A stretch of 64,000 nucleotides of DNA from Aureibaculum flavum (GTDB lineage Bacteria > Bacteroidota > Bacteroidia > Flavobacteriales > Flavobacteriaceae). Positions within the stretch are counted from its first letter, which is position 1, and each line of letters starts with the position of its first letter. This document shows positions 35,071 through 43,264 of this stretch, piece by piece. The notes beneath the pieces were generated by a model. That model was not told where the DNA came from and did not search any database. It saw only the letters and a program-made list of their open reading frames with translations. The stretch covers positions 1-64,000 of the forward strand of contig NZ_JAEHFJ010000006.1 of the NCBI RefSeq assembly GCF_016406085.1, given 5' to 3'. The translations under genes were made by a program, and so were the position numbers.

Positions 35071-36012
35071 CTAAAGAGTAACAATCACTTTGCCAACCGT
35101 TCTTCCTTTTTCTACTTCTCTATGTGCGTCTGCCATATCTTCAAAAGCAAACGTTTTATAGATGTTTGGTTTAATAGCACCACTTTCTAACATTCCTTTT
35201 AAAGTGTTCATGTCTTTAGCGCTTGAATGCACTAAAATATTAGAAACCGTTTTGTTTCCTTTCTCTGCTATAGCTTTAGCTTCTTCGGGCATATCCATAC
35301 CAAAAGTGGTAATTACTGTTCCTCCATCTTTTAAAACCTTAGTGGAGTTCACTAATACTTGACCACCTTGAGTATCTAATACAAAGTCGATATCAGATAA
35401 GATTTCTTCAAATTTTTGTGTGTGATAATCTATAGCTTCAGCTGCACCAATAGATAGTACAAAATCTTTGTTTTTAGCTGAAGCAGTAGTAATTACATAC
35501 GCTCCGAAGCTTTTTGCTATTTGAATTGCAAAATGACCAACTCCACCAGAACCAGCTTGAATTAAAACTTTATCTCCTTTATTAATTTTTCCTTCTAAAA
35601 TTTGTAATGCCGTTAAAGCAGCCAAAGTAGTCGCAGCAGCTTCTTCAAAAGAAACGTTGCTTGGCATAAGTGCTAAATGAGCTTCTGGAGCTGCAACAAA
35701 TTCCGCGTATGCTTTACCTGCTCCTGGAAAGTTTACCATCCCAAAAACAGTATCACCTACTTTAAAATCGGTAACGGCTGTACCAGCCTCAGTTACTGTT
35801 CCTGCAATATCCCATCCTAAAATAACTGGACGATTTTTACCGTACATTGAATCCAACATTTTGTCAGTGTACTTTGGTTTTACATCTGCAGGGTTTAATG
35901 AAATTGCTTTAACAGCAACTAACACTTCGTTTTCTTTTATGCTTGGCTTTTCTACTTCTGCTAAATGAAGGTTTTCTGGTCCTCCTGCTTTTGTTAATAC
36001 TATAGCTTTCAT
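35071..36012 (-). CDS. NADP-dependent quinone-reductase-like MDR
   Basis: A 313-aa zinc-less medium-chain dehydrogenase of the quinone oxidoreductase group. N-terminal GroES-like domain (GWDIAGTVTEAGTAV), then a Rossmann domain with the NADPH motif AGSGGVGHFAIQIAKSFGA and C-terminal GRTVGKVIVTL. Such enzymes reduce quinones or activated alkenes by one- or two-electron transfer. Lies 39 bp downstream of the NTF2-like lipoprotein gene. A paralogue is at 47780-48793 in the second nitroreductase operon. Confidence 0.88.
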   Translation of the reverse strand: MKAIVLTKAGGPENLHLAEVEKPSIKENEVLVAVKAISLNPADVKPKYTDKMLDSMYGKNRPVILGWDIAGTVTEAGTAVTDFKVGDTVFGMVNFPGAGKAYAEFVAAPEAHLALMPSNVSFEEAAATTLAALTALQILEGKINKGDKVLIQAGSGGVGHFAIQIAKSFGAYVITTASAKNKDFVLSIGAAEAIDYHTQKFEEILSDIDFVLDTQGGQVLVNSTKVLKDGGTVITTFGMDMPEEAKAIAEKGNKTVSNILVHSSAKDMNTLKGMLESGAIKPNIYKTFAFEDMADAHREVEKGRTVGKVIVTL

Positions 36013-36051
36013 ATTGTGTGTTTTTTAAAAAATTATATTTGATGAATTTGA

Positions 36052-36570
36052 TTAAAATAAAGGATTATCGTTCGCAGATTTATCTCCTTTATTGAAGGTG
36101 TTAAACGCATCCCAATGTTCAGAAATTTTACCGTCTGTAATTCTAAAAACATCCATTGTAGAGGTTCTATCACCTTCTTTATTTGTAATTACTTGTACAA
36201 AAACTAGGTCTTTTTCTGCAACAATAAGATTGAAGTTGAGTTTAAATTTAGGAGCATCTTTTAACCAAATAGGTAACATTTCTTTAAGCGCTTCTCTACC
36301 GTCTGCAACATTAGGGTTGTGCTGAATGTAAACTGGACCAACATATTTATCTATGTTTTGATAATTCTGGTTTCCGAAGAGGTCTTGATAAAAATCTGTT
36401 ACTACTTTTTTGTTTGCCTCTAAAGTCGCTTGCTCCTGATTTTGAACTTCTATTTTAGATTCCAAATTTGTAATGTTTTCATTTAATTTTTTTAATTCCG
36501 CAGAATTGTCTGTACAAGATGCAAATAAGATAGCACCAATTAATACTACTGTTAGTTGTACTTTTTTCAT
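36052..36570 (-). CDS. NTF2/SnoaL-like lipoprotein
   Basis: A 172-aa lipoprotein: lipobox LFASC near residue 19, then a charged coiled-coil (ELKKLNENITNLESKIE) and a SnoaL/NTF2-like cone fold from about 55 to the C-terminus (VVTDFYQDLFGNQNYQNIDKYVGPVY, WDAFNTFN). SnoaL-like proteins are polyketide-cyclase or isomerase-like enzymes or small-molecule binding proteins. Membrane-anchored, facing the periplasm or surface. Confidence 0.8.
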   Translation of the reverse strand: MKKVQLTVVLIGAILFASCTDNSAELKKLNENITNLESKIEVQNQEQATLEANKKVVTDFYQDLFGNQNYQNIDKYVGPVYIQHNPNVADGREALKEMLPIWLKDAPKFKLNFNLIVAEKDLVFVQVITNKEGDRTSTMDVFRITDGKISEHWDAFNTFNKGDKSANDNPLF

Positions 36571-36714
36571 AATTTTAATTTTAGTTATTTGTTAATTTTA
36601 ATGACACTATAAATCTATAAATGTCTTATAATTTAGTAATGGTAAAAATGCTCCCTTGGACTGTACTTTTGTGCCCTTCTTGATGTTTACTGATTTTATT
36701 AAGAAAGAGGCTCC
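36571..36714. other. 144-bp gap within the cluster
   Basis: The largest gap between the ten genes. No clear terminator or promoter was found, so an internal promoter or processing site is possible. It separates the CMD-propeller gene from the downstream half. Confidence 0.5.
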
Positions 36715-38286
36715 CTACTTTTTATCGTAGACTACAGTCGCCCCTTTACCTTGTTTTAAGGTCAATCGCATCTGTGTAGCATTTACTTCGATTACAATTT
36801 CGTCATAACCCAAATCCAAATCCCCAATTTTACTTGTACGCGTAAAGAAAGTATCTTTCCAATCCCAAGTTCCCGTTAGTATTTTCCCGCCAAAGACTCC
36901 AAATATTTGTCCGTCGTGAGAAGCTACAGATGTACCTTCTTTATCACCGTAAAAATTATCGGCAGTTAATTTTAAATACTCCTCTTTTGTTTTAATTCGA
37001 TGCCAGTTATCATCAATAGACTCGCTAGAAACCAAATTATTTGGAAGTGAAAAAGATTCAATTTTATTACTAAAGAGAATTGGTGCATATAGGGTATTGC
37101 CTAGAATACTTATATCTGCTAAACCTTTTGAAAAAGTTCCAACTAATTGTTTAGCATTATCGTTAATAAAAAACAAATCGCTAACCGTACCACCAGTCAC
37201 TAAATATCCATCTTTAACTGCTGCTAAACCATCTAAAGCACCTAATTGATAGCCACTTTTAATCATCGTAGCTGTTTTGTCTTTTAGGTTGACTTTATAC
37301 AAACTACCATACTTATCTGGAGTTAACTCTAATGATAATTCTGCACCAAAATCAGCTATAATTAAATTATCATCTTGGATGAAAATTCCGTTTGGATGCT
37401 TAATTTCTGGTGTTTGAAACCAAACCACTAGTTTGTTATTTTCTAAAGTGAAAATTTTTCCGCCTGCAATATCAGAGATAAAAACCTGTCCAGTTTTAGA
37501 AACTACAACATCATTTAATGAAACCACATCTGTTGATGTAAAGCTATTTATGAGCTTACCTTTTTTTACATCAATTATATGAAGTTCCTTACCATCACCT
37601 ACATACAATTTGTCTTGGTATAAAGCTAAACCAGCAGGGTTGTTTAACCCTGTTACCCATTTATAATTATCTACTTTACCAGCTTTTGTAATTCGGCTTA
37701 TATATCCTTTTTCATTCTGATTTACGTTAGAAACATACAACCAATCTTCAGTTGGAGAAGCTACTATAGATTCTGGCATAGCAAAACCCTCTAATTCCCA
37801 ATTTTTAATTAATTCATTAGAAGAATTAACTTTTGTAGTCGCCAAATAATTGGTTTCATCTAAAACTTCTTTCAAAGCAAAAATCCCATTGTTTGATGCT
37901 GGGAAGCCTGTGTATAGGCTTAATAAAATCATCGTTTCAGAAATCTCATTTGGAGTTACACCAAGGTTTAGTGCTGCTTTCATATGAGATTTTAATTGTG
38001 ATTTTGCATTGGCTTGTGTAGTAAGGCTGGCTATTATTAATAATTCTTTTGTCTTAAAATCTAAACCTGTTCTGTTGTAAATTTCTCCAAAACCATAACG
38101 AATAATATAATCTGCCATATCTGGAGACACGCTTTCAAAAGCGGCTTCCAGACCTTTTGAAGCGCCATCGCCATTTACCTCATTTACAATTTTTACGCCT
38201 GTTTTATAGTTATCTTCCTTTGTGTTTTGTGCAATACTCGCAAAAGAGAAAGACAATGCTAAAACTAAAATTATATACTTTTTCAT
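36715..38286 (-). CDS. Exported CMD-SMP-30 propeller fusion protein
   Basis: A 523-aa exported protein built of three parts. After a signal peptide (KKYIILVLALSFSFASIAQN) comes a CMD-like helical domain (about 35-160; FKTKELLIIASL, LKSHMKAALNLGVTP) with a conserved Glu and His but no CxxC. Then an SMP-30/gluconolactonase-like propeller (about 180-410; YVSNVNQNEKGYISRI, GLALYQDKLYVGDG). The last 100 or so residues are a separate domain with no match. The start at 38286 was chosen because the frame opens upstream inside the preceding gene. I know no named family with this architecture. Confidence 0.75.
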   Translation of the reverse strand: MKKYIILVLALSFSFASIAQNTKEDNYKTGVKIVNEVNGDGASKGLEAAFESVSPDMADYIIRYGFGEIYNRTGLDFKTKELLIIASLTTQANAKSQLKSHMKAALNLGVTPNEISETMILLSLYTGFPASNNGIFALKEVLDETNYLATTKVNSSNELIKNWELEGFAMPESIVASPTEDWLYVSNVNQNEKGYISRITKAGKVDNYKWVTGLNNPAGLALYQDKLYVGDGKELHIIDVKKGKLINSFTSTDVVSLNDVVVSKTGQVFISDIAGGKIFTLENNKLVVWFQTPEIKHPNGIFIQDDNLIIADFGAELSLELTPDKYGSLYKVNLKDKTATMIKSGYQLGALDGLAAVKDGYLVTGGTVSDLFFINDNAKQLVGTFSKGLADISILGNTLYAPILFSNKIESFSLPNNLVSSESIDDNWHRIKTKEEYLKLTADNFYGDKEGTSVASHDGQIFGVFGGKILTGTWDWKDTFFTRTSKIGDLDLGYDEIVIEVNATQMRLTLKQGKGATVVYDKK

Positions 38287-38293
38287 TCTATTA

Positions 38294-39148
38294 TTATTTT
38301 CCATTTTGCTTAGCGGTAGCCTTTGGAGCTGCACCTTGTTTTAAATCTTTATTTCTGAATTTTTCAGTTTCTGGAAGTTGTAAATTCACTTGATTTACTT
38401 CTTGAATTTCAATAGAAAGCTTATCAAATTTGATATCCTCTAAATGTCCACCCAATTTTATATCGTCTGATAAAAAGTGAAAATGCATTCCCGGAATTAC
38501 AATATTTCCTAGATAATCTGGTGTAAATAAACCTACCAAAGTGCCCTTAATGTTGTCTCTAGTATACATTACACGAGTGTCTAAATATTCAAATAAAGAC
38601 ACATCTTCATTCTCTACTTTATGTGCAGAAGCCATCTTTAGATACTTAAATTCACCTTTAATTCTATACGCGTAAAAGCTATTTTTAGAGGTTGAATATT
38701 TCTGAAGTTCTCTAGTTAAGTCTTCATAAGACTCAATATTTTCAACAGTTACGGTTTGTTTCGGCTGAAAATTTATCATCGTCATATTTGGCGATTCTAA
38801 ATCGTCTGGTGCTTCTGCGATTTCACCTTCGGCATCAATCGTATAGACCACTCCGTCTACAGCAACCAGCTCTCCAGCCAAATGATTTACGGTTCCAATA
38901 CCAATGTTACCCTGTTGCACCATTTGTTGCGGGGTAATATCACCTTCGTAAATACTATTTAACAAGGCAACCGTTGGTGCATATTGGTGAATGGTGTTTT
39001 CGGTATGAGGCGCCAAACCGTGTTCGTCCACACCTTGAGAATGTGAATGTCCGTGTGCTTCTTCCGAAGTTGACATTGCTTCTTTTTTAGTCTCATTTCC
39101 GCAGCTTGCTAAAAGGGCCAACGAAAATAATAGCATTAGTTTTTTCAT
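38294..39148 (-). CDS. Acetolactate decarboxylase-like lipoprotein
   Basis: A 284-aa lipoprotein (lipobox ALLASC, Cys17) related to acetolactate decarboxylase, which turns 2-acetolactate into acetoin. Core motifs are present: GTVNHLAGELVAVDGVVYTID, GLFTPDYLGNIVIPGMHFHFLS and the metal-binding HFH with DDIKLGGH. A His-rich segment (GHSHSQ) follows the lipid anchor. Substrate is uncertain because the enzyme faces the periplasm, while acetolactate is made inside the cell. The start at 39148 places the signal peptide correctly. Gap to the fusion gene: 7 bp. Confidence 0.82.
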   Translation of the reverse strand: MKKLMLLFSLALLASCGNETKKEAMSTSEEAHGHSHSQGVDEHGLAPHTENTIHQYAPTVALLNSIYEGDITPQQMVQQGNIGIGTVNHLAGELVAVDGVVYTIDAEGEIAEAPDDLESPNMTMINFQPKQTVTVENIESYEDLTRELQKYSTSKNSFYAYRIKGEFKYLKMASAHKVENEDVSLFEYLDTRVMYTRDNIKGTLVGLFTPDYLGNIVIPGMHFHFLSDDIKLGGHLEDIKFDKLSIEIQEVNQVNLQLPETEKFRNKDLKQGAAPKATAKQNGK

Positions 39149-39176
39149 AATGATTGATTTTTTTTGTTCAACTGAA

Positions 39177-40079
39177 TTAGTTTTCAGTAAACAACATATT
39201 TGCACTTCCTAATAAGTAATTTCTCCATCCAAAATTAGGATACGCTTTATCCATTTTCTGAATGAATTCTTCGCTATTTTTAGAAGCAGCAAGTAGTACT
39301 TTCATTTCTTCAAGATAATTAATTTTAATGGTCACATCTCCCGAAGTTTCGGGTGCACTGTGTGAAGAAAAATAGGTGGTATACCCTTTTTCCTGAAAAT
39401 CAGAAAGCTCGTTAATTACGGTGTCTATAAATTCAGAATTAAAAATCATAGTATGGTTATCGTGCCCAACCATATGCAAATGGACAGCCTTTATTTCTGG
39501 CATTTCTACATCAAAACCAAAACCAGTTGGCGTAATAATAAAAGGAATTCCTGAAATTTCTTGTGCTCCTGCTTCTAGCAAATCGGTTGGCACTATTGTA
39601 GTTTCGTCTAGATCTTCACCTGAGACTTCTGCTAATTTTGAGAGCGATTCATTACCAGAATTCGTCATATAATCTAAAGATTCTTGATTAGAATATATAT
39701 GGTTAAATTTTAGTTTATCCGTATCAAAAAAGTGCTTTCCTATTAAATGATAAGAAACCATCACATCAATATTTGTGTAACCTAAACCAACAATATAATC
39801 CACTAGTTCATTGTAATTATCTTTCATTGGTGGTGTTTCAATCAATACTCCTTTTCCGTTTTTTTCAATAAAAAAAGCGTGTGTATTAAAAAAACCTTTG
39901 GTTTCGTAAACGTGAACTTTAGTTTGACCGTAATCAAAAATTTGCATCGTACCCTTATCTAATTGTACTGCTTTTGTGTTTTCATTAAATGTTCTCATAC
40001 TTGGTTCTTGAGCAGAAATTTCCTGAATGCCAACTGCAACTATAACTCCGAAAACTAATGCTGTAAATCTATTTTTCAT
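39177..40079 (-). CDS. Exported degenerate MBL-fold protein
   Basis: A 300-aa protein with a signal peptide (TALVFGVIVAVGIQEISAQ). Its layout suggests a metallo-beta-lactamase fold (THAFFIEKNGKGVLIETPP, DVMVSYHLIGKHFFDTDKL, GHDNHTMIF, YFSSHSAPE), but the HxHxDH motif is altered to YHLIGKH. It may bind fewer metals or have lost hydrolysis. Family assignment is from pattern only. Upstream neighbour: ABM gene, 12 bp. Confidence 0.6.
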   Translation of the reverse strand: MKNRFTALVFGVIVAVGIQEISAQEPSMRTFNENTKAVQLDKGTMQIFDYGQTKVHVYETKGFFNTHAFFIEKNGKGVLIETPPMKDNYNELVDYIVGLGYTNIDVMVSYHLIGKHFFDTDKLKFNHIYSNQESLDYMTNSGNESLSKLAEVSGEDLDETTIVPTDLLEAGAQEISGIPFIITPTGFGFDVEMPEIKAVHLHMVGHDNHTMIFNSEFIDTVINELSDFQEKGYTTYFSSHSAPETSGDVTIKINYLEEMKVLLAASKNSEEFIQKMDKAYPNFGWRNYLLGSANMLFTEN

Positions 40080-40091
40080 TTTAAATATTTT

Positions 40092-40715
40092 TTAAATTTC
40101 AGTTACAAAATTCATGTATTGTTCTAAATCTCCAACAACAGCCTCATTCATTAATTTACCTGTTTTTTCTGCGTAAGGTTGGTGAAAATGAATATCCCAA
40201 ACATCAGATTCTTTTCTCCAATGCTCATAAACAGCCAATGTATCGTCTTGGTCATCTACTGTGTATAAATCAAAAAGAATGTTTCCTTTTTCCTCTTTTC
40301 TGGTATGAGTAATATGGTCTTCAAACTGATTTAAAAGTTGTGCTCTAAATTCTGTTTTCAACTTAAATATGAAGAATATGATAAATACTTCATCTTCCGG
40401 ATTTGCAGATTTAGAATGGTCTGGTAACGGATTAGTATCACCTAAGAAATAAAAATCTGGAGCACCTGCTAATGCAGTTTGTCCAACTTTCATTAACTTC
40501 TTTGTGTGTGGCTCGTTATCGTGAGATGTTATTGCTGCTTTGTCTGCCCAACGTTCGTAAACAAAAAATACATTGGCATCTGTATTCGATACAAATACCT
40601 TAATTTCTTTATTACCAGCTTCTTTTTGTGTTGCTGCTTGTGCTTCTTTTAAGGTTGTTGCAAAAGTAGTTGCGTGTTCTGGTTTTGCTGTAAATTTTAC
40701 TATTGTACTTTTCAT
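40092..40715 (-). CDS. Tandem ABM-domain protein 2
   Basis: A 207-aa cytosolic protein with two ABM domains (TIVKFTAKPEHATTFATTLKEAQ and IIFFIFKLKTEFRAQLLNQFED) and the typical FVYERWADKAAI and VYEHWRKESDVWDIH strands. Close paralogue of the next gene upstream (40777-41397), as shown by the shared GETNP/GDTNP linker and the ending VVGDLEQYMNFVTEI. Probably arose by gene duplication. Confidence 0.87.
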   Translation of the reverse strand: MKSTIVKFTAKPEHATTFATTLKEAQAATQKEAGNKEIKVFVSNTDANVFFVYERWADKAAITSHDNEPHTKKLMKVGQTALAGAPDFYFLGDTNPLPDHSKSANPEDEVFIIFFIFKLKTEFRAQLLNQFEDHITHTRKEEKGNILFDLYTVDDQDDTLAVYEHWRKESDVWDIHFHQPYAEKTGKLMNEAVVGDLEQYMNFVTEI

Positions 40716-40776
40716 ATCATTAAATTTTAAGAATTATTTTATTATGTCTGTGAAAGATTGCTTAGAAACTGCAACC

Positions 40777-41397
40777 CTAAATTTGTGTAACGAAATTCAT
40801 ATACTGTTCTAAACCTCCAACAACAGCTTCATTCATTAAAGCTCCTGTAATTTCAGAATATGGCTGTTTCATATGAATTTCCCATACGTCGGCTTCTTTT
40901 CTCCAATGTTCATAAACAACTAAAGTATCATTCTGACCTTCAACAGTGTATAAATCAAATAATAAATTCCCTTTTTCCTTACGAGTATTTTCAATATGAA
41001 TTCCAAAACGTTCAATTAAACGTTCTCTATATCCATCTTTAATTTTAAAAATAAAGAAAATAATAAATAATTTGTCTTCTGAATTTGGTGTTTTAGCAGG
41101 AACTGGAGCTGGATTTGTTTCTCCTAGAATTAGAATATCTGGAGCACAAGCCAATGTACTTTCAGCAACTTTCATCATATTTGATGCGTGTGCTGTTTTT
41201 TTATGACTTTCTGATGCTGCTTCATTTTCCCAACTATCATAAGCAAAAATTATATTTGGGTTTTTAGTATCCACAAACAAATTCATTCCTTTAAAACCTT
41301 CTTCTTGTTGAGCTCCTTTTCTATTTTCTAACAACGCTTCCATAAAAGTTGCTCTACCTTCTAGTGTTGTTGTGAATTTTACTATTAAATTTATCAT
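40777..41397 (-). CDS. Tandem ABM-domain protein 3
   Basis: A 206-aa cytosolic protein with two ABM domains (INLIVKFTTTLEGRATF and IIFFIFKIKDGYRERLIERF; VYEHWRKEADVWEIHMKQPY). Paired with the adjacent paralogue, which suggests dosage or hetero-oligomer formation. Lies 26 bp behind the nitroreductase gene. Confidence 0.87.
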   Translation of the reverse strand: MINLIVKFTTTLEGRATFMEALLENRKGAQQEEGFKGMNLFVDTKNPNIIFAYDSWENEAASESHKKTAHASNMMKVAESTLACAPDILILGETNPAPVPAKTPNSEDKLFIIFFIFKIKDGYRERLIERFGIHIENTRKEKGNLLFDLYTVEGQNDTLVVYEHWRKEADVWEIHMKQPYSEITGALMNEAVVGGLEQYMNFVTQI

Positions 41398-41423
41398 TTT
41401 CTTAAATTTTGTCTATTTGTTAA

Positions 41424-42077
41424 TTATAACACTGTAATTATTTCTTCTTCTGGTAAACGAGATTTTGGCAATGCTGCGTTAAAATCTGAATCTTTTCTAT
41501 ATCCTAAAGACACAACAGCTAATGCTGTATACCCTTTTTCACGTAAGCCGAATTCTTCATCTAAAGCTTTAACATCTACACCTTCCATTGGGCAAGCGTC
41601 TATACCTAAAGCAGCAACTCCTAATAAAAGAGACCCCATATTTAAATAGACTTGTTTTTCCATCCAATGTGGTAAATCTTTAAGGTCGTATTTATGAATA
41701 TCTGCAAACAACATACGTCCACCGTGCATTTGGTCTTTAAATTCTTGTGCAGCAAAACGACCGTCTTTATCTTCTTGCTCTAAAATGCTAGTCATATATG
41801 CATAGTCTGCATTTGTGCGAGCAGCAATAACAATTACGTGAGAGGCATCTAAAACCTTAGGTGTATTAAAATGAAAAAATCCTTGTGTTCCTTTAGCAAT
41901 ACGAGCTTTCCCTTCTGGAGTATCTGCAATTAAAAAATGCCAAGGTTGTAAGTTTACACTAGATGGACTTAAACGCAATAAATCTTTTACTTGTTTAAAA
42001 TCTGCATCTGAGATCTTTTTAGTAGCATCAAATTCTTTTACGGAATAGCGGTTGTTTAAAATTTCAGTTAAATTCAT
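41424..42077 (-). CDS. Nitroreductase family protein
   Basis: A 217-aa FMN-dependent nitroreductase (NfsB/YodC/HypO-like). RYSVKEFDATKKISDADF, the FMN contacts SPSSVNLQPWHF, and ACPMEGVDVKALDEEFGL are typical. It reduces nitro groups and quinones with NAD(P)H. First gene of the ten-gene cluster, with an exact promoter upstream; paralogue of the gene at 49211. Nitroreductases are classical targets of HxlR-type YodB/HypR repressors. Confidence 0.92.
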   Translation of the reverse strand: MNLTEILNNRYSVKEFDATKKISDADFKQVKDLLRLSPSSVNLQPWHFLIADTPEGKARIAKGTQGFFHFNTPKVLDASHVIVIAARTNADYAYMTSILEQEDKDGRFAAQEFKDQMHGGRMLFADIHKYDLKDLPHWMEKQVYLNMGSLLLGVAALGIDACPMEGVDVKALDEEFGLREKGYTALAVVSLGYRKDSDFNAALPKSRLPEEEIITVL

Positions 42078-42107
42078 TTTTGTTTTATTTATATGTTGAT
42101 TCGTTAT

Positions 42108-42182
42108 ACTATCATTTTTATAGTGACAAAAGTATGTATAGTATTATTGTCTTGCAATAACGGTCGTAAAGTATAGTATGAT
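42108..42182 (-). promoter_or_regulatory. HxlR-controlled promoter/operator A
   Basis: Minus strand TTG (42157-42155), 20-nt spacer, TACTTTTG (42134-42127): exact Bacteroidota promoter about 50 bp upstream of the nitroreductase. GTATAGTAT occurs at 42136-42144 in the spacer and at 42171-42179 beyond the -33 box. The whole block is nearly repeated at 49898-49970. Confidence 0.82.
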
Positions 42183-42246
42183 ATAAATTATTAACTAACT
42201 GATTTAAAGTTTTTTAAAAATAAAAAAATAACTATAAAAAATATAG

Positions 42247-42277
42247 TTGCATACTAAATTAAAGTATACTACCTTTG
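42247..42277 (+). promoter_or_regulatory. HxlR gene promoter with palindrome
   Basis: TTG (42247-42249), 20-nt spacer, TACCTTTG (42270-42277), exact match. The spacer contains CATACT...AGTATA, an imperfect inverted repeat related to the GTATAGTAT boxes of the divergent promoter, suggesting autoregulation. Confidence 0.8.
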
Positions 42278-42341
42278 TGTTTTAAATTCAGGAAAAATTG
42301 CATAACTTAATTGGTAGTTATGTATTAAATAATATATAGAA

Positions 42342-42725
42342 ATGGACCGAAAAGAACTATTTGAAAAAAAACCGAAAATCAAAATCAATGGTAAAATTTC
42401 ATTTTGCCCTACAAGTGCTGCTATGGAACTTATTGGTGGTAAATGGAAAAGTGTTATCCTAACTCATTTAATTGGCGATAAAAAACGTTACAATGAATTA
42501 CGAAAAGAGATTCCAGGTATTACGGAGCGTACCTTGAGTTTACAATTAAAACAATTAGAGGCCGATGGCATAGTAAACAGAAAAGTGTTTACAAAAAAAC
42601 CGCCTTTAAAAGTAGAATATACGCTTACAGCGTTTGGACAAACGTTGGTTCCTATTTTAGAACTGATTACAGAATGGGGTTTACGAGCAGCAGAAACTAA
42701 AGGTGAATTTTTATTTGATGAATAA
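42342..42725 (+). CDS. HxlR-family redox-sensing regulator
   Basis: A 127-aa winged-helix regulator: CPTSAAMELIGGKWKSVILTHL, helix-turn-helix KEIPGITERTLSLQLKQLEADG and wing KPPLKVEYTLTAFGQ. Cys22 in the ISFCP motif is at the position of the redox-active Cys of YodB/HypR (established for those proteins). Divergent from the nitroreductase-led cluster, with matching operator sequences in both promoters and in the second nitroreductase operon. Confidence 0.93.
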   Translation: MDRKELFEKKPKIKINGKISFCPTSAAMELIGGKWKSVILTHLIGDKKRYNELRKEIPGITERTLSLQLKQLEADGIVNRKVFTKKPPLKVEYTLTAFGQTLVPILELITEWGLRAAETKGEFLFDE

Positions 42726-42742
42726 AAAAACTTTAAAAGCAT

Positions 42743-42767
42743 AAAAGGCAGCCAATGGCTGCCTTTT
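42743..42767. terminator. Terminator between HxlR and CBU_0592-like genes
   Basis: AAAAGGCAGCC (42743-42753), loop AAT, GGCTGCCTTTTT (from 42757): 11-bp stem with T tract, bidirectional, after the HxlR gene. Confidence 0.9.
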
Positions 42768-42816
42768 TACTACATCATAAATTACAATTTTGTAACTTTT
42801 AAATACTTAAAAACCT

Positions 42817-43146
42817 TTAATAATTCCTTGATTTTAATCGCAAAATTCGCAATTGCAAACGTTGATAAAAATAAAGGTTTCCGTGTACGCTTTCTTTATG
42901 AATAGCATGATCTTTTCTCTTTGTTTTGTATAATGTAAAAGTTGCCATTATACTCCATATTAAATTTGACACAAACGAAGGGATCGCATTATAATAATAA
43001 CAATTAATTGCAATTAAAAGTGCTCCAAAAAGATTTAAGTACTTCGCATAATCAAAATACTTTTTATTTTCTATAAGTGTTAGTCCGTAAGCAAGAATTA
43101 AAAAGCCAGAACCTGACCATCCTAATATATCAATTACTAATTTCAT
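42817..43146 (-). CDS. CBU_0592-like small membrane protein
   Basis: A 109-aa membrane protein with three hydrophobic segments (DILGWSGSGFLILAYGLTL; LNLFGALLIAINCYYYNAI; SNLIWSIMATFTLY), matching the short CBU_0592/YgjV-like group of unknown function. A basic C-terminus follows. Stands alone between terminators. Confidence 0.75.
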   Translation of the reverse strand: MKLVIDILGWSGSGFLILAYGLTLIENKKYFDYAKYLNLFGALLIAINCYYYNAIPSFVSNLIWSIMATFTLYKTKRKDHAIHKESVHGNLYFYQRLQLRILRLKSRNY

Positions 43147-43264
43147 TTCTATTAATTTGTTTCATTTGTTGTTGTTAAACTATGAAGCAAATTTGCTGTA
43201 AGACCATTAATATATTATGATAAAAAAGCACCTATAAATGGTAATTTTTAGCCATTACAACATA

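Noticed and set aside
39177-40079. Beta-lactamase conferring resistance
   Set aside because: Key metal ligands are changed and the family is broad; no resistance role can be supported.
42817-43146. Transporter or SMR-type efflux protein
   Set aside because: Three short helices without the SMR Glu motif; the CBU_0592-like group fits better.
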